Of a stretch of DNA of 64,000 bases, positions 1-8,208 are shown piece after piece; positions within the stretch are counted from its first letter, which is position 1; every line of letters begins with the position of its first letter. Origin of the DNA: Oscillospiraceae bacterium (lineage in GTDB: Bacteria; Bacillota; Clostridia; UMGS1810); the NCBI GenBank assembly GCA_015069095.1, contig SVJH01000009.1, positions 1 to 64,000 of the forward strand. Reading direction: 5' to 3'. Under the pieces are notes generated by a model. That model ran no database searches, was not told the DNA's origin, and worked only from the letters and a program-made list of their open reading frames with translations. A program made the translations under genes and the position numbers.

Positions 1-130
1 CCACCACTAAAGTGGTCCCCCGTCTACGTTCCACTTCGGTCGGCGATAAGCGTTTGCCACTGGCAAACATCGCCCTTTAGGCAAGGGAGGCTTTACGGGA
101 CGTCGAGGCCGCCGTCCCCTACAATATTCA
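1..130. repeat. GC-rich intergenic repeat-like segment at the left edge
   Basis: This stretch is far richer in G and C than everything around it and contains several short inverted repeats, including a hairpin with arms GGGACG and CGTCCC at about 98-119. No reading frame in it is convincing. It resembles the structured intergenic repeats common in Clostridia, but it is seen only once here and is cut by the window edge, so assignment to a repeat family is inference. Confidence 0.4.
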
Positions 131-142
131 AACAATAAAATT

Positions 143-167
143 ACCGAGTGATTTATTTTCACTCGGT
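143..167. terminator. Hairpin terminator, bidirectional
   Basis: A 9-bp perfect stem, ACCGAGTGA paired with TCACTCGGT, is followed by TTTT on the plus strand and preceded by AAAA. It lies downstream of the minus-strand gene ending at 214. The same stem is used at 56,741-56,772. Confidence 0.6.
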
Positions 168-213
168 TTTAATTTTATCCTTAAGACCAACGCCCTTAGC
201 GGGTGGGTATTTT

Positions 214-1119
214 TTATTTATCAAAAACATCGTATGCTTTTAAAATATATTCGCCTGCTTTATAAAGAAATTTTTCTGCTTCAAATTTTAGTGCTAGTGG
301 TGTTCTGTAAAGACGTGTATCTTTTTCAAATACGCGGCGGCTTCTCATATGAGTTTTTATATTCATAAGTGATAGTGTTGCCTCAAGTGTAAAATATCCT
401 TTGTATCCCGAGTCAATAAGACCGCACATAAGTTCATCAAAATTCATTGTTCCTGTATATGGCATCATATGTTCATCGTTACGTCCGTTGTTATCGTGAA
501 CGTGTATTGTTGTAAGGTAATTTCCAAGGTCCATTATGTCTTTGTAATGATGATTTTCTATATTAGCATGACCTGTATCCCAGCACGCTTTTAAAAGCGG
601 ATGGTTTAGTTTTTCAATAAATTCACGCATATCGCATCCGTCAAAAAAGAAGTATCTTTCTGCCATATTTATAACGGTGCTGTTTTCGATACACATATTT
701 ACACCCGTTTTTTCCATAATCGGAAAAAGTTCGTGGCTGAACTTTTCGTTTTCTTCAAAAAACGTTTTTTTGTCCATACCTCTTACGCTTCCGTTATGGA
801 CAACCATATTTTCTATTCCTAAAATTTTACACACTTCAAAAGAGCGTTTTGTTTCTTCAATAAATGGTTCTCTTTTTTCATCGTAAACAACAGGATTTGC
901 ACTGCAGGGAGAGTGTGCCTGAACAAATTTTGCACCAAGGCTTTTTGCATATTCATTAAGTTTTTTTGCCTTATCTTCCCAGTTATTTTCCATAAAAACA
1001 TCAATATTTGAAAAATCAATATCAATATATTTAAAGCCTGCATCACATATAAGTTTTACTTTTTCTTCGTATGTATCTACATATCCGTTAAAATCAGCCG
1101 TTGTAGTTGCAAGTTTCAT
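214..1119 (-). CDS. Sugar phosphate isomerase/epimerase (xylose isomerase-like TIM barrel)
   Basis: The 301-residue protein has the AP-endonuclease-2/xylose-isomerase-like TIM barrel. Landmarks are FKYIDIDFS in the second strand, the VQAHSP and VVHNGS strands, CIENS (a metal-ligand glutamate strand), CWDTGHAN and TIHVHDN, and the late FTLEA strand. These Asp, His and Glu positions normally hold a divalent metal. The start is placed at 1,119 because GGAGGG lies 6 nt upstream; a longer GTG-started frame to 1,149 has no ribosome site. It is the last gene of a four-gene minus-strand cluster beginning at 4,403, with a hairpin between it and the preceding gene. The family acts on keto sugars or inositols; the substrate cannot be told from sequence. 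It is one of two such barrels in the cluster. Confidence 0.85.
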   Translation of the reverse strand: MKLATTTADFNGYVDTYEEKVKLICDAGFKYIDIDFSNIDVFMENNWEDKAKKLNEYAKSLGAKFVQAHSPCSANPVVYDEKREPFIEETKRSFEVCKILGIENMVVHNGSVRGMDKKTFFEENEKFSHELFPIMEKTGVNMCIENSTVINMAERYFFFDGCDMREFIEKLNHPLLKACWDTGHANIENHHYKDIMDLGNYLTTIHVHDNNGRNDEHMMPYTGTMNFDELMCGLIDSGYKGYFTLEATLSLMNIKTHMRSRRVFEKDTRLYRTPLALKFEAEKFLYKAGEYILKAYDVFDK

Positions 1120-1147
1120 TTTTTTCCCTCCAAGGTTTAAATACACC

Positions 1148-1180
1148 AAAACACACGCAATAAAATACTGCGTGTGTTTT
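1148..1180 (-). terminator. Intra-cluster hairpin, possible attenuator
   Basis: A 12-bp stem (AAAACACACGCA with TGCGTGTGTTTT) lies between the aminotransferase stop at 1,187 and the next gene start at 1,119. In the minus-strand transcript the stem ends in UUUU, so it could terminate a fraction of transcripts or separate the last gene from the cluster. Confidence 0.5.
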
Positions 1181-1186
1181 TTATTA

Positions 1187-2350
1187 TTATTTTACAGCAT
1201 CAATAAGTTTTTTTGCTATATCTTTAATATCTTCTTTGGTCCAGTCAGGTTTTATAAAAATATGTCCTGCTGTTTTTAAAAGTTCAAGACTTTTTTTGCA
1301 CATATCTTTTGAATACACTACGTGTTTGTTTTCTTCCATATTAAACGGATTCATAAGTGGATGTAAAGCGCCTTTTTTCTCAAGAATTGGTGTCCATTCT
1401 GTGTAAACGTGTTTTCCTGTGTTAATTGGAATTGTAATGCCAACTTCCGATTTTTCCGACACTCTTTTTGCTTCTTCTTCTGATTTGAATTTTAAAGTAA
1501 GAGTTGTTGAACATTCGCCGTCTTTATCGTTTGATGGAACAAAGTCGAAATATGGTGCGATTTCTTCCATAAGAAGTTTTTTATTCTTTCTTAAATCAAA
1601 TAAAATTCCGTCTAATTTTTTAAGTTGTTCTCTCATTATTGCGGCTGTAATTTCGTTTGTTCTGTATTCTGCACCGCAAAATGGCTGAGTAGAAAACTCT
1701 TCCATCTGATTTCCAAAATATGCAATTGCACTACTGTCGTGATAGATAAGTCCTCTTTCAAAAATTGTTCTGTCATCTGTTAAAAGTGCGCCGCCTTCGC
1801 CTGCAGAAATAACTTTGAAATAGTTAAAACTAAGTGCACCGGCATCGCCTATTGTTCCAAGTCTTTTACCTTTAAATGAACCTCCAACTGCCTGACAGGC
1901 ATCTTCAAGAACCATTATATTATGTTTTTTTGCAATTTCTGTAATTTTTCCCATATCACAAGGATATCCCTGCATATGTACAGGCATAACTGCTTTTGTT
2001 CTTGGTGTTATTTTATTTTCAAAATCTATTGGGTCGAGCATAAGTGTTTCGTCTATTTCGCAAACTATCGGCATTGCGCCTGCTGCAACTACCGACATAG
2101 GAGTTGCAATATATGTATATGCGGGAACAATTACTTCATCTCCAGGTCCTATGCCCATTCCTATAAGCGCTGAAACTAACGCGGCGTGACCTGATGTCAT
2201 AAGTATAGGATATTTAACATCAAATTTTTCGCCAAGTTCTTTTTCAAAGTTTTTGCTTTCCTGCAAAGAGCCGCTGTTAACTTTAAACAACTGTTTAGAC
2301 TCTATTACTCTTGCTACTGCATTTATTTCTTCCTGACCTATTCTGAACAT
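1187..2350 (-). CDS. DegT/DnrJ/EryC1/StrS-family PLP aminotransferase
   Basis: This 387-residue protein is a full-length fold-type I enzyme of the sugar aminotransferase family. The cofactor lysine is in SFNYFKVISAGEGG (about residue 178), the usual SFxxxKxxxxGEGGA signature; the cofactor-binding ASP region appears as VLEDACQAVGG, and GDEVIVPAYTYIAT is the conserved N-terminal strand. An AAGGAG site precedes the ATG by 8 nt. It starts 15 nt after the isomerase stop at 2,366, so co-transcription is likely. Family members make amino sugars or aminocyclitols from keto sugars; with two TIM-barrel isomerases beside it, a role in cyclitol or amino-sugar conversion is plausible but inferred. Confidence 0.85.
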   Translation of the reverse strand: MFRIGQEEINAVARVIESKQLFKVNSGSLQESKNFEKELGEKFDVKYPILMTSGHAALVSALIGMGIGPGDEVIVPAYTYIATPMSVVAAGAMPIVCEIDETLMLDPIDFENKITPRTKAVMPVHMQGYPCDMGKITEIAKKHNIMVLEDACQAVGGSFKGKRLGTIGDAGALSFNYFKVISAGEGGALLTDDRTIFERGLIYHDSSAIAYFGNQMEEFSTQPFCGAEYRTNEITAAIMREQLKKLDGILFDLRKNKKLLMEEIAPYFDFVPSNDKDGECSTTLTLKFKSEEEAKRVSEKSEVGITIPINTGKHVYTEWTPILEKKGALHPLMNPFNMEENKHVVYSKDMCKKSLELLKTAGHIFIKPDWTKEDIKDIAKKLIDAVK

Positions 2351-2365
2351 AATAATTCTCCTTTT

Positions 2366-3109
2366 TTATAGTTTTTCTATGTACTCTCTGCTTCTTTTTA
2401 GTGCATCAAACGGATTTTCATCATAGCATTTATCCTGCTCTACAACATAATATTTTACTTCGGTGCATCCTGCTTCGTACATTATTCCTTCCCAGTTTAA
2501 ATTTCCGTCGCCAATTGCCGCATAAGTATATGCATCACGGGTTCTTTTAAAATCTTTAAGATGTAAAATATCAAGTCTGCCCGTAAGTTTTTTAATGTAC
2601 GCTCTTATATCAACTCCACCAACCTGTGCCCAATATGTATCAAAACAAAATGACACGTTTTGTGTTTCGTCTATAAGATGGTCAAGTATTGTTTTTCCTT
2701 TAACCTTTATAAATTCATTTGCGTGATTGTGGTATGCAAACTTCATCCCATACGGCTCAATATTTTTTGCAACCGTGTTGAATTTATTTATGTAACTGTT
2801 TACCGAATCCATATTTTCTTTAATGTCCGCATATGCAAGTCCCATAATTTTGGTGTTTAGTTTCTTATGGTTTTCTATACTCTTTTCTGCGTCGGTTTGC
2901 ATCATTTCAAAATCATCAAATGTACCGCAAATTTCAAGACCTACGTCCGATGCCATTTTTGAAAAAGTATCGTAATTTTTTAGTGCACAATGAGTCTGAA
3001 TGTTGTCATAACCAATATCTTTTAATTTTTTAAATGTATTCATTATTTCATCATCAGTATTTAAAAAATCTCTTACTGTGTAAAGTTGTACGCCTACTTT
3101 TTTATTCAT
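2366..3109 (-). CDS. Sugar phosphate isomerase/epimerase (TIM barrel)
   Basis: The 247-residue protein has the xylose-isomerase-like barrel: VGVQLYTVRD at the N-terminus is the typical opening of this family, followed by KFAYHNHANEF, the metal-site strand VSFCFDTYWAQVGG, and DILHLKDF with AIGDGNLNW. Metal ligands are expected among these His, Asp and Glu residues. Its ATG overlaps the last 8 nt of the upstream ceramidase-like gene, so the two are translationally coupled, and GGAGG sits 8 nt before the start. Related to but clearly different from the gene at 214-1,119. Substrate unknown. Confidence 0.85.
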   Translation of the reverse strand: MNKKVGVQLYTVRDFLNTDDEIMNTFKKLKDIGYDNIQTHCALKNYDTFSKMASDVGLEICGTFDDFEMMQTDAEKSIENHKKLNTKIMGLAYADIKENMDSVNSYINKFNTVAKNIEPYGMKFAYHNHANEFIKVKGKTILDHLIDETQNVSFCFDTYWAQVGGVDIRAYIKKLTGRLDILHLKDFKRTRDAYTYAAIGDGNLNWEGIMYEAGCTEVKYYVVEQDKCYDENPFDALKRSREYIEKL

Positions 3110-4403
3110 TTAAAAAGTCCTCCACATTACGCAAAGTTTCGTGTATAAGATAAAAATCTGCATCGTCTACAAGATTTTGAACGCCGGCATATTTAAACAT
3201 ATTTATTTCATAACCGCCGCGGCAAAGGTCAGACAGCGTTGGAAAATAGTTTTCGCTACCGTTTGCATTTGAAAGTGAAAGCACTTGATTTTTAGGTAAA
3301 GCACGATTTATTCTCATTCCAATTTCTGAAAACAGTTCGTATGGGAAAGAAACAAATATAACATTGCCGATTTTAATAAGTGTTTGCTCAACTTCTTCAT
3401 ATTCTTTTTCTTCATAGCCGTTTTCATAAGATTCTTTTACTTTGTTGTAGTATTCGTACGATTTTAAATCAATATTAAACATATTGCCGTTAAATTTTTC
3501 TATGCCTTCTAATGCTTCATTTAAAGATATTCTCTCTTTTAACGGTAATTTTAACATTCCGGTTTTTGCTTGCATATCTGCATCTTTATATTCTGCAATT
3601 TTATTAAATATGCCAACTGCATCTTCCGCTGCTATTTTTCCTAGTTCGTAAACATATTTAATATCTCCGCCTGTTGTCTGTCCGTTTGATAATCTTGGTC
3701 CGACATCGCCTTCGGGTCCGTTGAAAAATGCAGTTAAACCTCCACTTACTTTTTCAAGTTCATCTGTCATTATACCCGGCCAGTCTCTTGAAACAGATTT
3801 AATCTTCCCTGCACTTGTTCCATGACATCCGTAGTGAATCATATTTCCGATAATATTATCATTTTCATCCTTAAACGATATAACTGTCATTTCAGGATTA
3901 TACGGTCCCCAAGGATTCTGACCTAATCTTACTCTGTTTTCAAGTTTTAATTCTCTGCGGTTAATGCCAACTTTACTTTTTCCCACGGCATATGCCATTT
4001 TTGCAGGTTTAATACTATTTAAGGCCTCCTCTGCCGATTTTAAAATTGCAGGTTTAAGTATATCAAAATAGTACTCTTCATCTACACTTCCCCAGCCTGT
4101 CATATCAGATACACAAGGACCTGTATGAGTATGGGTTGCGCTAATGATAATGTTGTCAAAATCAACACCAAATTTTTGGGATATTTCATCTTTTATTTCT
4201 TTTATAAGTGCAGTTTTTATATTTCCAATACTTACGCTTATCATTAGTGATTTTGTAATTCCTTGACAAAAAGCAAAAGTTGTAAGTGTAAGATTATCGT
4301 TTATACTATCAGAATGCAAGTCGGGTAAATACCCAAAAAGTCGTCCGCCAATTTTTGGAGTTATATCCTGTCTTGAAACACCAACATACAATTTTTTGCT
4401 CAT
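3102..4403 (-). CDS. Neutral/alkaline ceramidase-like N-terminal domain protein
   Basis: About 433 residues. The N-terminal DITPKIGGRLFGY, the ISATHTHTGP metal-type motif near residue 95, IHYGCHGTS with a second His pair, and FFNGPEGDVGPR match the neutral/alkaline non-lysosomal ceramidase N-terminal family, which has a zinc centre. There is no signal peptide, so it acts in the cytoplasm and a ceramide substrate is doubtful; bacterial cytoplasmic homologues often sit in carbohydrate clusters. The start at 4,403 follows GAGGTG by 6 nt; an in-frame GTG at 4,412 falls inside that ribosome site. First gene of the minus-strand cluster, facing the AraC gene at 4,576. Confidence 0.75.
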   Translation of the reverse strand: MSKKLYVGVSRQDITPKIGGRLFGYLPDLHSDSINDNLTLTTFAFCQGITKSLMISVSIGNIKTALIKEIKDEISQKFGVDFDNIIISATHTHTGPCVSDMTGWGSVDEEYYFDILKPAILKSAEEALNSIKPAKMAYAVGKSKVGINRRELKLENRVRLGQNPWGPYNPEMTVISFKDENDNIIGNMIHYGCHGTSAGKIKSVSRDWPGIMTDELEKVSGGLTAFFNGPEGDVGPRLSNGQTTGGDIKYVYELGKIAAEDAVGIFNKIAEYKDADMQAKTGMLKLPLKERISLNEALEGIEKFNGNMFNIDLKSYEYYNKVKESYENGYEEKEYEEVEQTLIKIGNVIFVSFPYELFSEIGMRINRALPKNQVLSLSNANGSENYFPTLSDLCRGGYEINMFKYAGVQNLVDDADFYLIHETLRNVEDFLNE

Positions 4404-4527
4404 TTTTTGCACCTCATTTTATACACTAGCATAAATGTTTTTCAGATTACAATTTCATTTTACATTCTAATCTTGCTTTTGCCAATCCTTATAATTAACG
4501 CAAAATTCCCAAAAATTCACTACTTTG

Positions 4528-4556
4528 TTGACTTTCATTCCCACATTTGCTACAAT
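4528..4556 (+). promoter_or_regulatory. Sigma-A type promoter of the AraC gene
   Basis: TTGACT, 17 nt, TACAAT, ending 19 nt before the AraC start. The 170-nt gap to the divergent ceramidase-like gene probably holds the regulator's operators. Confidence 0.55.
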
Positions 4557-4575
4557 ACTGCCAAGAGGTGATTTT

Positions 4576-5394
4576 ATGATTTACCAAAAATTACTTTCAG
4601 GAAAAAGACCATATCATATAAATAATGCAGAAAAAATCAACAGTTTTGCAAAGCACAGGCATCCTGAAATTGAACTTAATTATTGTGTAAGCGGAACTTA
4701 TCCTATTATTATTGATAACGCACTTTACACATTAAATAAGGGAGATTTAGCAATAGTAGGTTCAATGGTTGCTCACGAAATTCCAAAAAACGAGGACGAA
4801 ACTTGCCGTACTCTTGTAATAGAATTTGGTCCTGTACTTCTTTCGGGATATTTTGATATGCTTGCACAAGCAACAATGCAAAATCCCGTATTAAAAGTTG
4901 ATGAAAAAAACAACAAAGAACTTTATTATATATTTAAAGAAATAATAAACCTTAAAGAAACATCAGCAGACTTTGCTGACCTTATAATAAAAGGAAATTT
5001 ATATAAAATATGCGCTTATATTCTTTATGAACTTGAAAATACAAACAGCGCAGGTCAGGCGACAAGTAAAATAAGACTTGTTGCAAATATAGAAAAAGCA
5101 TTAGAACATATTTATGATAATTACGCATCGCCCATTACAATAGAAGATGTTGCATCACTTTGCGGATACAGCAAGAGTAATTTTTGCAAAATCTTCAAAA
5201 GCATAACAGGCGATACATTTCACAATGTTTTAAATAATTACAGAGTTAAAATGGCGTGCGAACTACTTGACAAAACAGACTATTCAGTAGAAACCATATC
5301 AAATGAAGTGGGTTTTGCTGACACAAAAACGCTTTGCCGTGTGTTTAAAACAATTACAGGAATGACAACAGGTAAGTACAGAAAAAGAAAATAG
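4576..5394 (+). CDS. AraC-family transcriptional regulator
   Basis: A 272-residue regulator with an N-terminal cupin sensor (HRHPEIELNYCVSG, then TLNKGDLAIV and VAHEIPKN) and a C-terminal double helix-turn-helix: ITIEDVASLCGYSKSNFCKIFKSITG and, in the second motif, YSVETISNEVGFADTKTLCRVFK ending in the TGMTTGKYR signature. Start at 4,576 because GAGGTG is 5 nt upstream; upstream codons to 4,525 overlap the promoter. It is divergent from the four-gene minus-strand cluster, so it probably activates that cluster when a sugar binds the cupin. Confidence 0.9.
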   Translation: MIYQKLLSGKRPYHINNAEKINSFAKHRHPEIELNYCVSGTYPIIIDNALYTLNKGDLAIVGSMVAHEIPKNEDETCRTLVIEFGPVLLSGYFDMLAQATMQNPVLKVDEKNNKELYYIFKEIINLKETSADFADLIIKGNLYKICAYILYELENTNSAGQATSKIRLVANIEKALEHIYDNYASPITIEDVASLCGYSKSNFCKIFKSITGDTFHNVLNNYRVKMACELLDKTDYSVETISNEVGFADTKTLCRVFKTITGMTTGKYRKRK

Positions 5395-5402
5395 GTAAAA
5401 AT

Positions 5403-5432
5403 AAAAAACGCTCACTAACAAGTGAGCGTTTT
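5403..5432. terminator. Bidirectional terminator
   Basis: Stem AACGCTCACT/AGTGAGCGTT flanked by A and T runs, shared by the convergent AraC gene and the epimerase gene. Its stem is the same as the hairpin at 7,236-7,268. Confidence 0.75.
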
Positions 5433-5439
5433 TATTCAT

Positions 5440-6366
5440 TTAATATCCTGCTTTTTCAAGTTCTATTTTTATGCCATCGTATATGGAAGTAAAGTCTTCT
5501 TTTTTTAGATTTAATGTAGAAATTACTTTTGATGCATCAACAAAACGGTTAAACTTTCTATCATATTTATAAAGGAATTTATCCGAAACATTGTGAATAT
5601 AATCCTTTTCGTCAACCCATTTTACTTTAAGACCGATAATATCGTTATACATTTGAGCAACTTCGCCCCATGTATTATTCTGTCCTGTCGAAATAGTGTA
5701 ACACTCTCCTATTGCTTTTGGCTCAACTGAAAGTTTTGCAATAAGTTTACCACTATTACCTGCCCAGTCAAGTCCTGCAGTTAAATCTTTTGCAAAATCA
5801 GGAAGCAATAATTCTTCATTATTTTTTACTATTTCAATAACTTTTCGACCTGAGTATGTAAACAAATCCAGCCTTCTGTCTGAAAAAGAAATTACAGGAC
5901 GAACAATAGTCCAAGGTTGATTTGCACATTCTGTTTTTAAGAAATCCTCACATTTTGATTTGGGACATGCATATGTTTCTTCTTTAAAAAATTCTTCATC
6001 TTGCAACACATCAAAAAGCCTTGGCGAATTTTCATTTATCGGATGCTCTATATCTGCATAAACTCTGTACGAAGAAAGAAATACCAAATGATCAGTATTA
6101 TTTATAAGAAACGGATGTATTTTAAAATAATCATTTTCATCAGAATAATGAATAAAGTTTACTATTGAATCATAATTATTATTTTCAAAAAGTTTTTCTA
6201 AATTTTCTTTATTTCCGTATCCTTTATAAAATCTTACTCTTTCATCTGTTGATTTTTTATCCTCAAGACAAATAACATCAACTAAATAACCCGTTTTTAA
6301 AAGTTCTTCCATGGTGTATGTACCGAGTGTTCCGCCACCAGCAATTAACAAAACCTTTTTATCCAT
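5440..6366 (-). CDS. NAD-dependent epimerase/dehydratase (extended/atypical SDR)
   Basis: The 308-residue protein begins with a Rossmann fold, VLLIAGGGTLGTYTMEEL, giving the GxxGxxG dinucleotide loop at residues 9-15. VFLSSYRVY and TYACPKSKCEDFL supply the family's Ser and YxxxK-like region, though as YACPK the spacing is compatible with YxxxK. WTIVRPVISF is the typical substrate-side strand. It likely epimerises or reduces a nucleotide sugar or free sugar. AAGGAG lies 8 nt upstream of the ATG. It is paired back-to-back with the AraC gene at 6,485. Confidence 0.75.
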   Translation of the reverse strand: MDKKVLLIAGGGTLGTYTMEELLKTGYLVDVICLEDKKSTDERVRFYKGYGNKENLEKLFENNNYDSIVNFIHYSDENDYFKIHPFLINNTDHLVFLSSYRVYADIEHPINENSPRLFDVLQDEEFFKEETYACPKSKCEDFLKTECANQPWTIVRPVISFSDRRLDLFTYSGRKVIEIVKNNEELLLPDFAKDLTAGLDWAGNSGKLIAKLSVEPKAIGECYTISTGQNNTWGEVAQMYNDIIGLKVKWVDEKDYIHNVSDKFLYKYDRKFNRFVDASKVISTLNLKKEDFTSIYDGIKIELEKAGY

Positions 6367-6410
6367 AAAAACTATCTCCTTATTGTTTCTTTATATACTA
6401 CAATATCATA

Positions 6411-6439
6411 TTGACAATAAAAATAAAATACAGTATAAT
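6411..6439 (+). promoter_or_regulatory. Sigma-A type promoter of the AraC gene
   Basis: Consensus TTGACA, 17-nt spacer, TATAAT; the start codon follows 45 nt later. Confidence 0.7.
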
Positions 6440-6484
6440 TTAAAAACAAGGTAAAATTCTTTAAAAATATGAGGCTAATTTTAT

Positions 6485-7237
6485 ATGAATGACACAATTT
6501 TCTTCAAAAATTTCAATTTTAATGACTACGAATTTTCCGGTGTTAATCACAGAGATAACAGTCGTGGCATTGATATGCACTTTATAGGATATATGAAACA
6601 AGGTAAAGGTATTATTATTTCAGGCAATAATCGATTGGAAATTTTAGAAAATGAAATGTTTTATATTCCAAAAGGATGTAAGTATCATTCGTATTGGATA
6701 GGAGAAAACATTGTCAAATTTGACTCAATCGGATTTAAATACTTTCCTGCAAATAATCAAAATGGATATATTCTGCAAAAAATTGATTATGATAATAACC
6801 TTTTTGATTACTATAAACCTCTTTCAGAATGTAAAAAACTCAACACAAAATCGATAGGAATTCTTTATACATTACTCTATAAACTACAATCTATTTTAAC
6901 GAAAGCCCAAAATAACAAAGAAGAACAAATTGTCGAAAATGTTATGAAAGAAATGCAAAAAAATCCTTTGCAAACAATTTCTGCATATGCTCAAATTTGC
7001 GATGTAAGTGAAACATCTGTGTATAATTCTTTTAAAAAAGTACTAAATAAAAATCCTAACAGATTGCGTCAGGAATTTGCATGTCAAAAAGCAATTGATT
7101 TGCTTATAACTACCGACCATAGTGTCGAAACAATATGCACTATGACAGGGTTTTCATCATCGTCGTATTTTAGAAAAGTACTTTTTTCAATAACGGAAAA
7201 AACACCTTCACAAATTCGAAATAATTATGGTATGTAA
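6485..7237 (+). CDS. AraC-family transcriptional regulator
   Basis: 250 residues. The N-terminal cupin-like half (GYMKQGKGIIISGNN, then MFYIPKGCKYHSYW) is the effector domain; the C-terminal half carries two helix-turn-helix motifs (ISAYAQICDVSETSVYNSFKK and SVETICTMTGFSSSSYFRKV) ending in TPSQIRNNYG. It is divergent from the epimerase gene at 5,440-6,366 and probably controls it. No strong ribosome site: only weak GAGG about 15 nt upstream, so translation may be modest. Confidence 0.88.
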   Translation: MNDTIFFKNFNFNDYEFSGVNHRDNSRGIDMHFIGYMKQGKGIIISGNNRLEILENEMFYIPKGCKYHSYWIGENIVKFDSIGFKYFPANNQNGYILQKIDYDNNLFDYYKPLSECKKLNTKSIGILYTLLYKLQSILTKAQNNKEEQIVENVMKEMQKNPLQTISAYAQICDVSETSVYNSFKKVLNKNPNRLRQEFACQKAIDLLITTDHSVETICTMTGFSSSSYFRKVLFSITEKTPSQIRNNYGM

Positions 7238-7268
7238 AAAACGCTCACTGATAAGTGAGCGTTTTTTT
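7236..7268. terminator. Terminator after AraC gene
   Basis: Stem ACGCTCACT/AGTGAGCGT followed by a run of T. In position, it corresponds to the spoIVB terminator seen next to the other spoIVB 3' ends, now cut off from the spoIVB remnant at 8,209 by the RAYT element. Confidence 0.7.
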
Positions 7269-7275
7269 ATTGCAG

Positions 7276-7300
7276 TTTAGGGACGGAGCAATTTTGTACA
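7276..7300 (+). repeat. Left terminal inverted repeat of the RAYT element
   Basis: Starts TTTAGGGACGG and ends TTTTGTACA; pairs with 8,179-8,203 with few mismatches. Confidence 0.7.
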
Positions 7301-7306
7301 TTTCAT

Positions 7307-8125
7307 TTAATCCAAAAACTGCGGCACCATATTTTTCTGCGAAAGTTTATCGTCTTCTTTGCATATTTTAATAATCGTTCCGCGCGATATTCCTGTCGCT
7401 CTTTCCAAAGCGCTTTTTGAAATACCTTTTTCGTTCACAAGTATTTTAATCAATTGATTTCTTGTTTCTTTTTCCATTCTTTTTATTGTTTCTATCTCTT
7501 TTCCGTCAATCATACTCATTATGATTCTTCTTATATTGGCAGGGCTCGTTTTTCTTGAATCTGTAATTTCGTAAGTTTCCCCATCTGATACAGTATTCAA
7601 TTCAATAAACTCATTTATCGCTTTTTTTCTATCGTTATTTAACATATCGAGTAAAAAGTCAATGTCGGTTATATCGGAAATATTTTTAGCATAATCGTTA
7701 TAACTGCTATAAGGATAACTTCCGGGATTATCCACCATATGCGCTTTTACGGGATTTTGATGAATGTATCTTATCAAACTTAAATAATATCTTTCATCTT
7801 CAACAGGTTCACTGTTATAACGATTAGCGAACAACGCCCCGATACGCTGATATTTCCTGTTAAACCACGTTGCATAATGGCTTAAAATTTTTGTCATTAT
7901 TTTTGATATTTCTCCCGCATTTTGCTCTTTTATAAAAAGATGCACATGGTTTGTCATCATACAATATGCATATAGATTAAATTGCATTTCATATTTTACA
8001 CGCATGATTATTTCTTTTAGTTTTTCGTAATCGGAAGGTTCTTCAAAAATGTTTTGACTGCCAATTCCTTTAAAAATAATATGGTACAATCCGGTTTTGC
8101 TAAGTTTTCTTGCACTTCTGCTCAT
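7307..8125 (-). CDS. REP-associated tyrosine transposase (Y1_Tnp family)
   Basis: About 272 residues. Opening SARKLSKTGLYHIIFKG and the HUH pair in MMTNHVHLFIKE (about residue 60) are diagnostic of the Y1 transposase family, and YYLSLIRYIHQNPVKA is the following conserved helix that carries tyrosines suited to the nucleophile. A C-terminal helix-turn-helix (GISKSALERATGISRGTIIKI) extends the core, as in clostridial RAYT-like proteins. It nicks and joins single-stranded DNA at hairpin ends. Start 8,125 follows AGGTG by 6 nt; in-frame ATG/GTG codons at 8,131 and 8,134 fall on that site. Reading frame appears intact. Confidence 0.88.
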   Translation of the reverse strand: MSRSARKLSKTGLYHIIFKGIGSQNIFEEPSDYEKLKEIIMRVKYEMQFNLYAYCMMTNHVHLFIKEQNAGEISKIMTKILSHYATWFNRKYQRIGALFANRYNSEPVEDERYYLSLIRYIHQNPVKAHMVDNPGSYPYSSYNDYAKNISDITDIDFLLDMLNNDRKKAINEFIELNTVSDGETYEITDSRKTSPANIRRIIMSMIDGKEIETIKRMEKETRNQLIKILVNEKGISKSALERATGISRGTIIKICKEDDKLSQKNMVPQFLD

Positions 8126-8178
8126 TTTCATCACCTAATTAGATTGTACCATATATTAAATTAAAATTCAATAGTTTT

Positions 8179-8203
8179 GGACAAAAATTGCCCCGTCCCC
8201 AAA
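8179..8203 (-). repeat. Right terminal inverted repeat of the RAYT element
   Basis: Reverse complement reads TTTGGGGACGGGGC then AATTTTTGTCC, mirroring 7,276-7,300. Confidence 0.7.
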
Positions 8204-8208
8204 GTGTA

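Larger units (their letters stand above)
7276..8203 (-). mobile_element. RAYT / IS200-like element with terminal inverted repeats
   Basis: A single transposase gene is bracketed by imperfect 25-nt inverted repeats (7,276-7,300 and 8,179-8,203) sharing the core GGGACGG(A/G)GCAATTTT. No target duplication is visible, as expected for Y1-transposase elements. The right end abuts a spoIVB 3' remnant whose last codons are missing, so the element landed in or deleted that remnant's end. Confidence 0.75.

Noticed and set aside
1-130. tRNA or small RNA gene in the GC-rich edge
   Set aside because: Hairpins are present but no cloverleaf, CCA end or TpsiC-like loop could be seen; kept as a repeat-like segment.
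98-8203. Left-edge GGGACG hairpin as a non-autonomous relative of the RAYT element
   Set aside because: Only a 6-base core is shared and the rest does not match the 25-nt ends; too weak.
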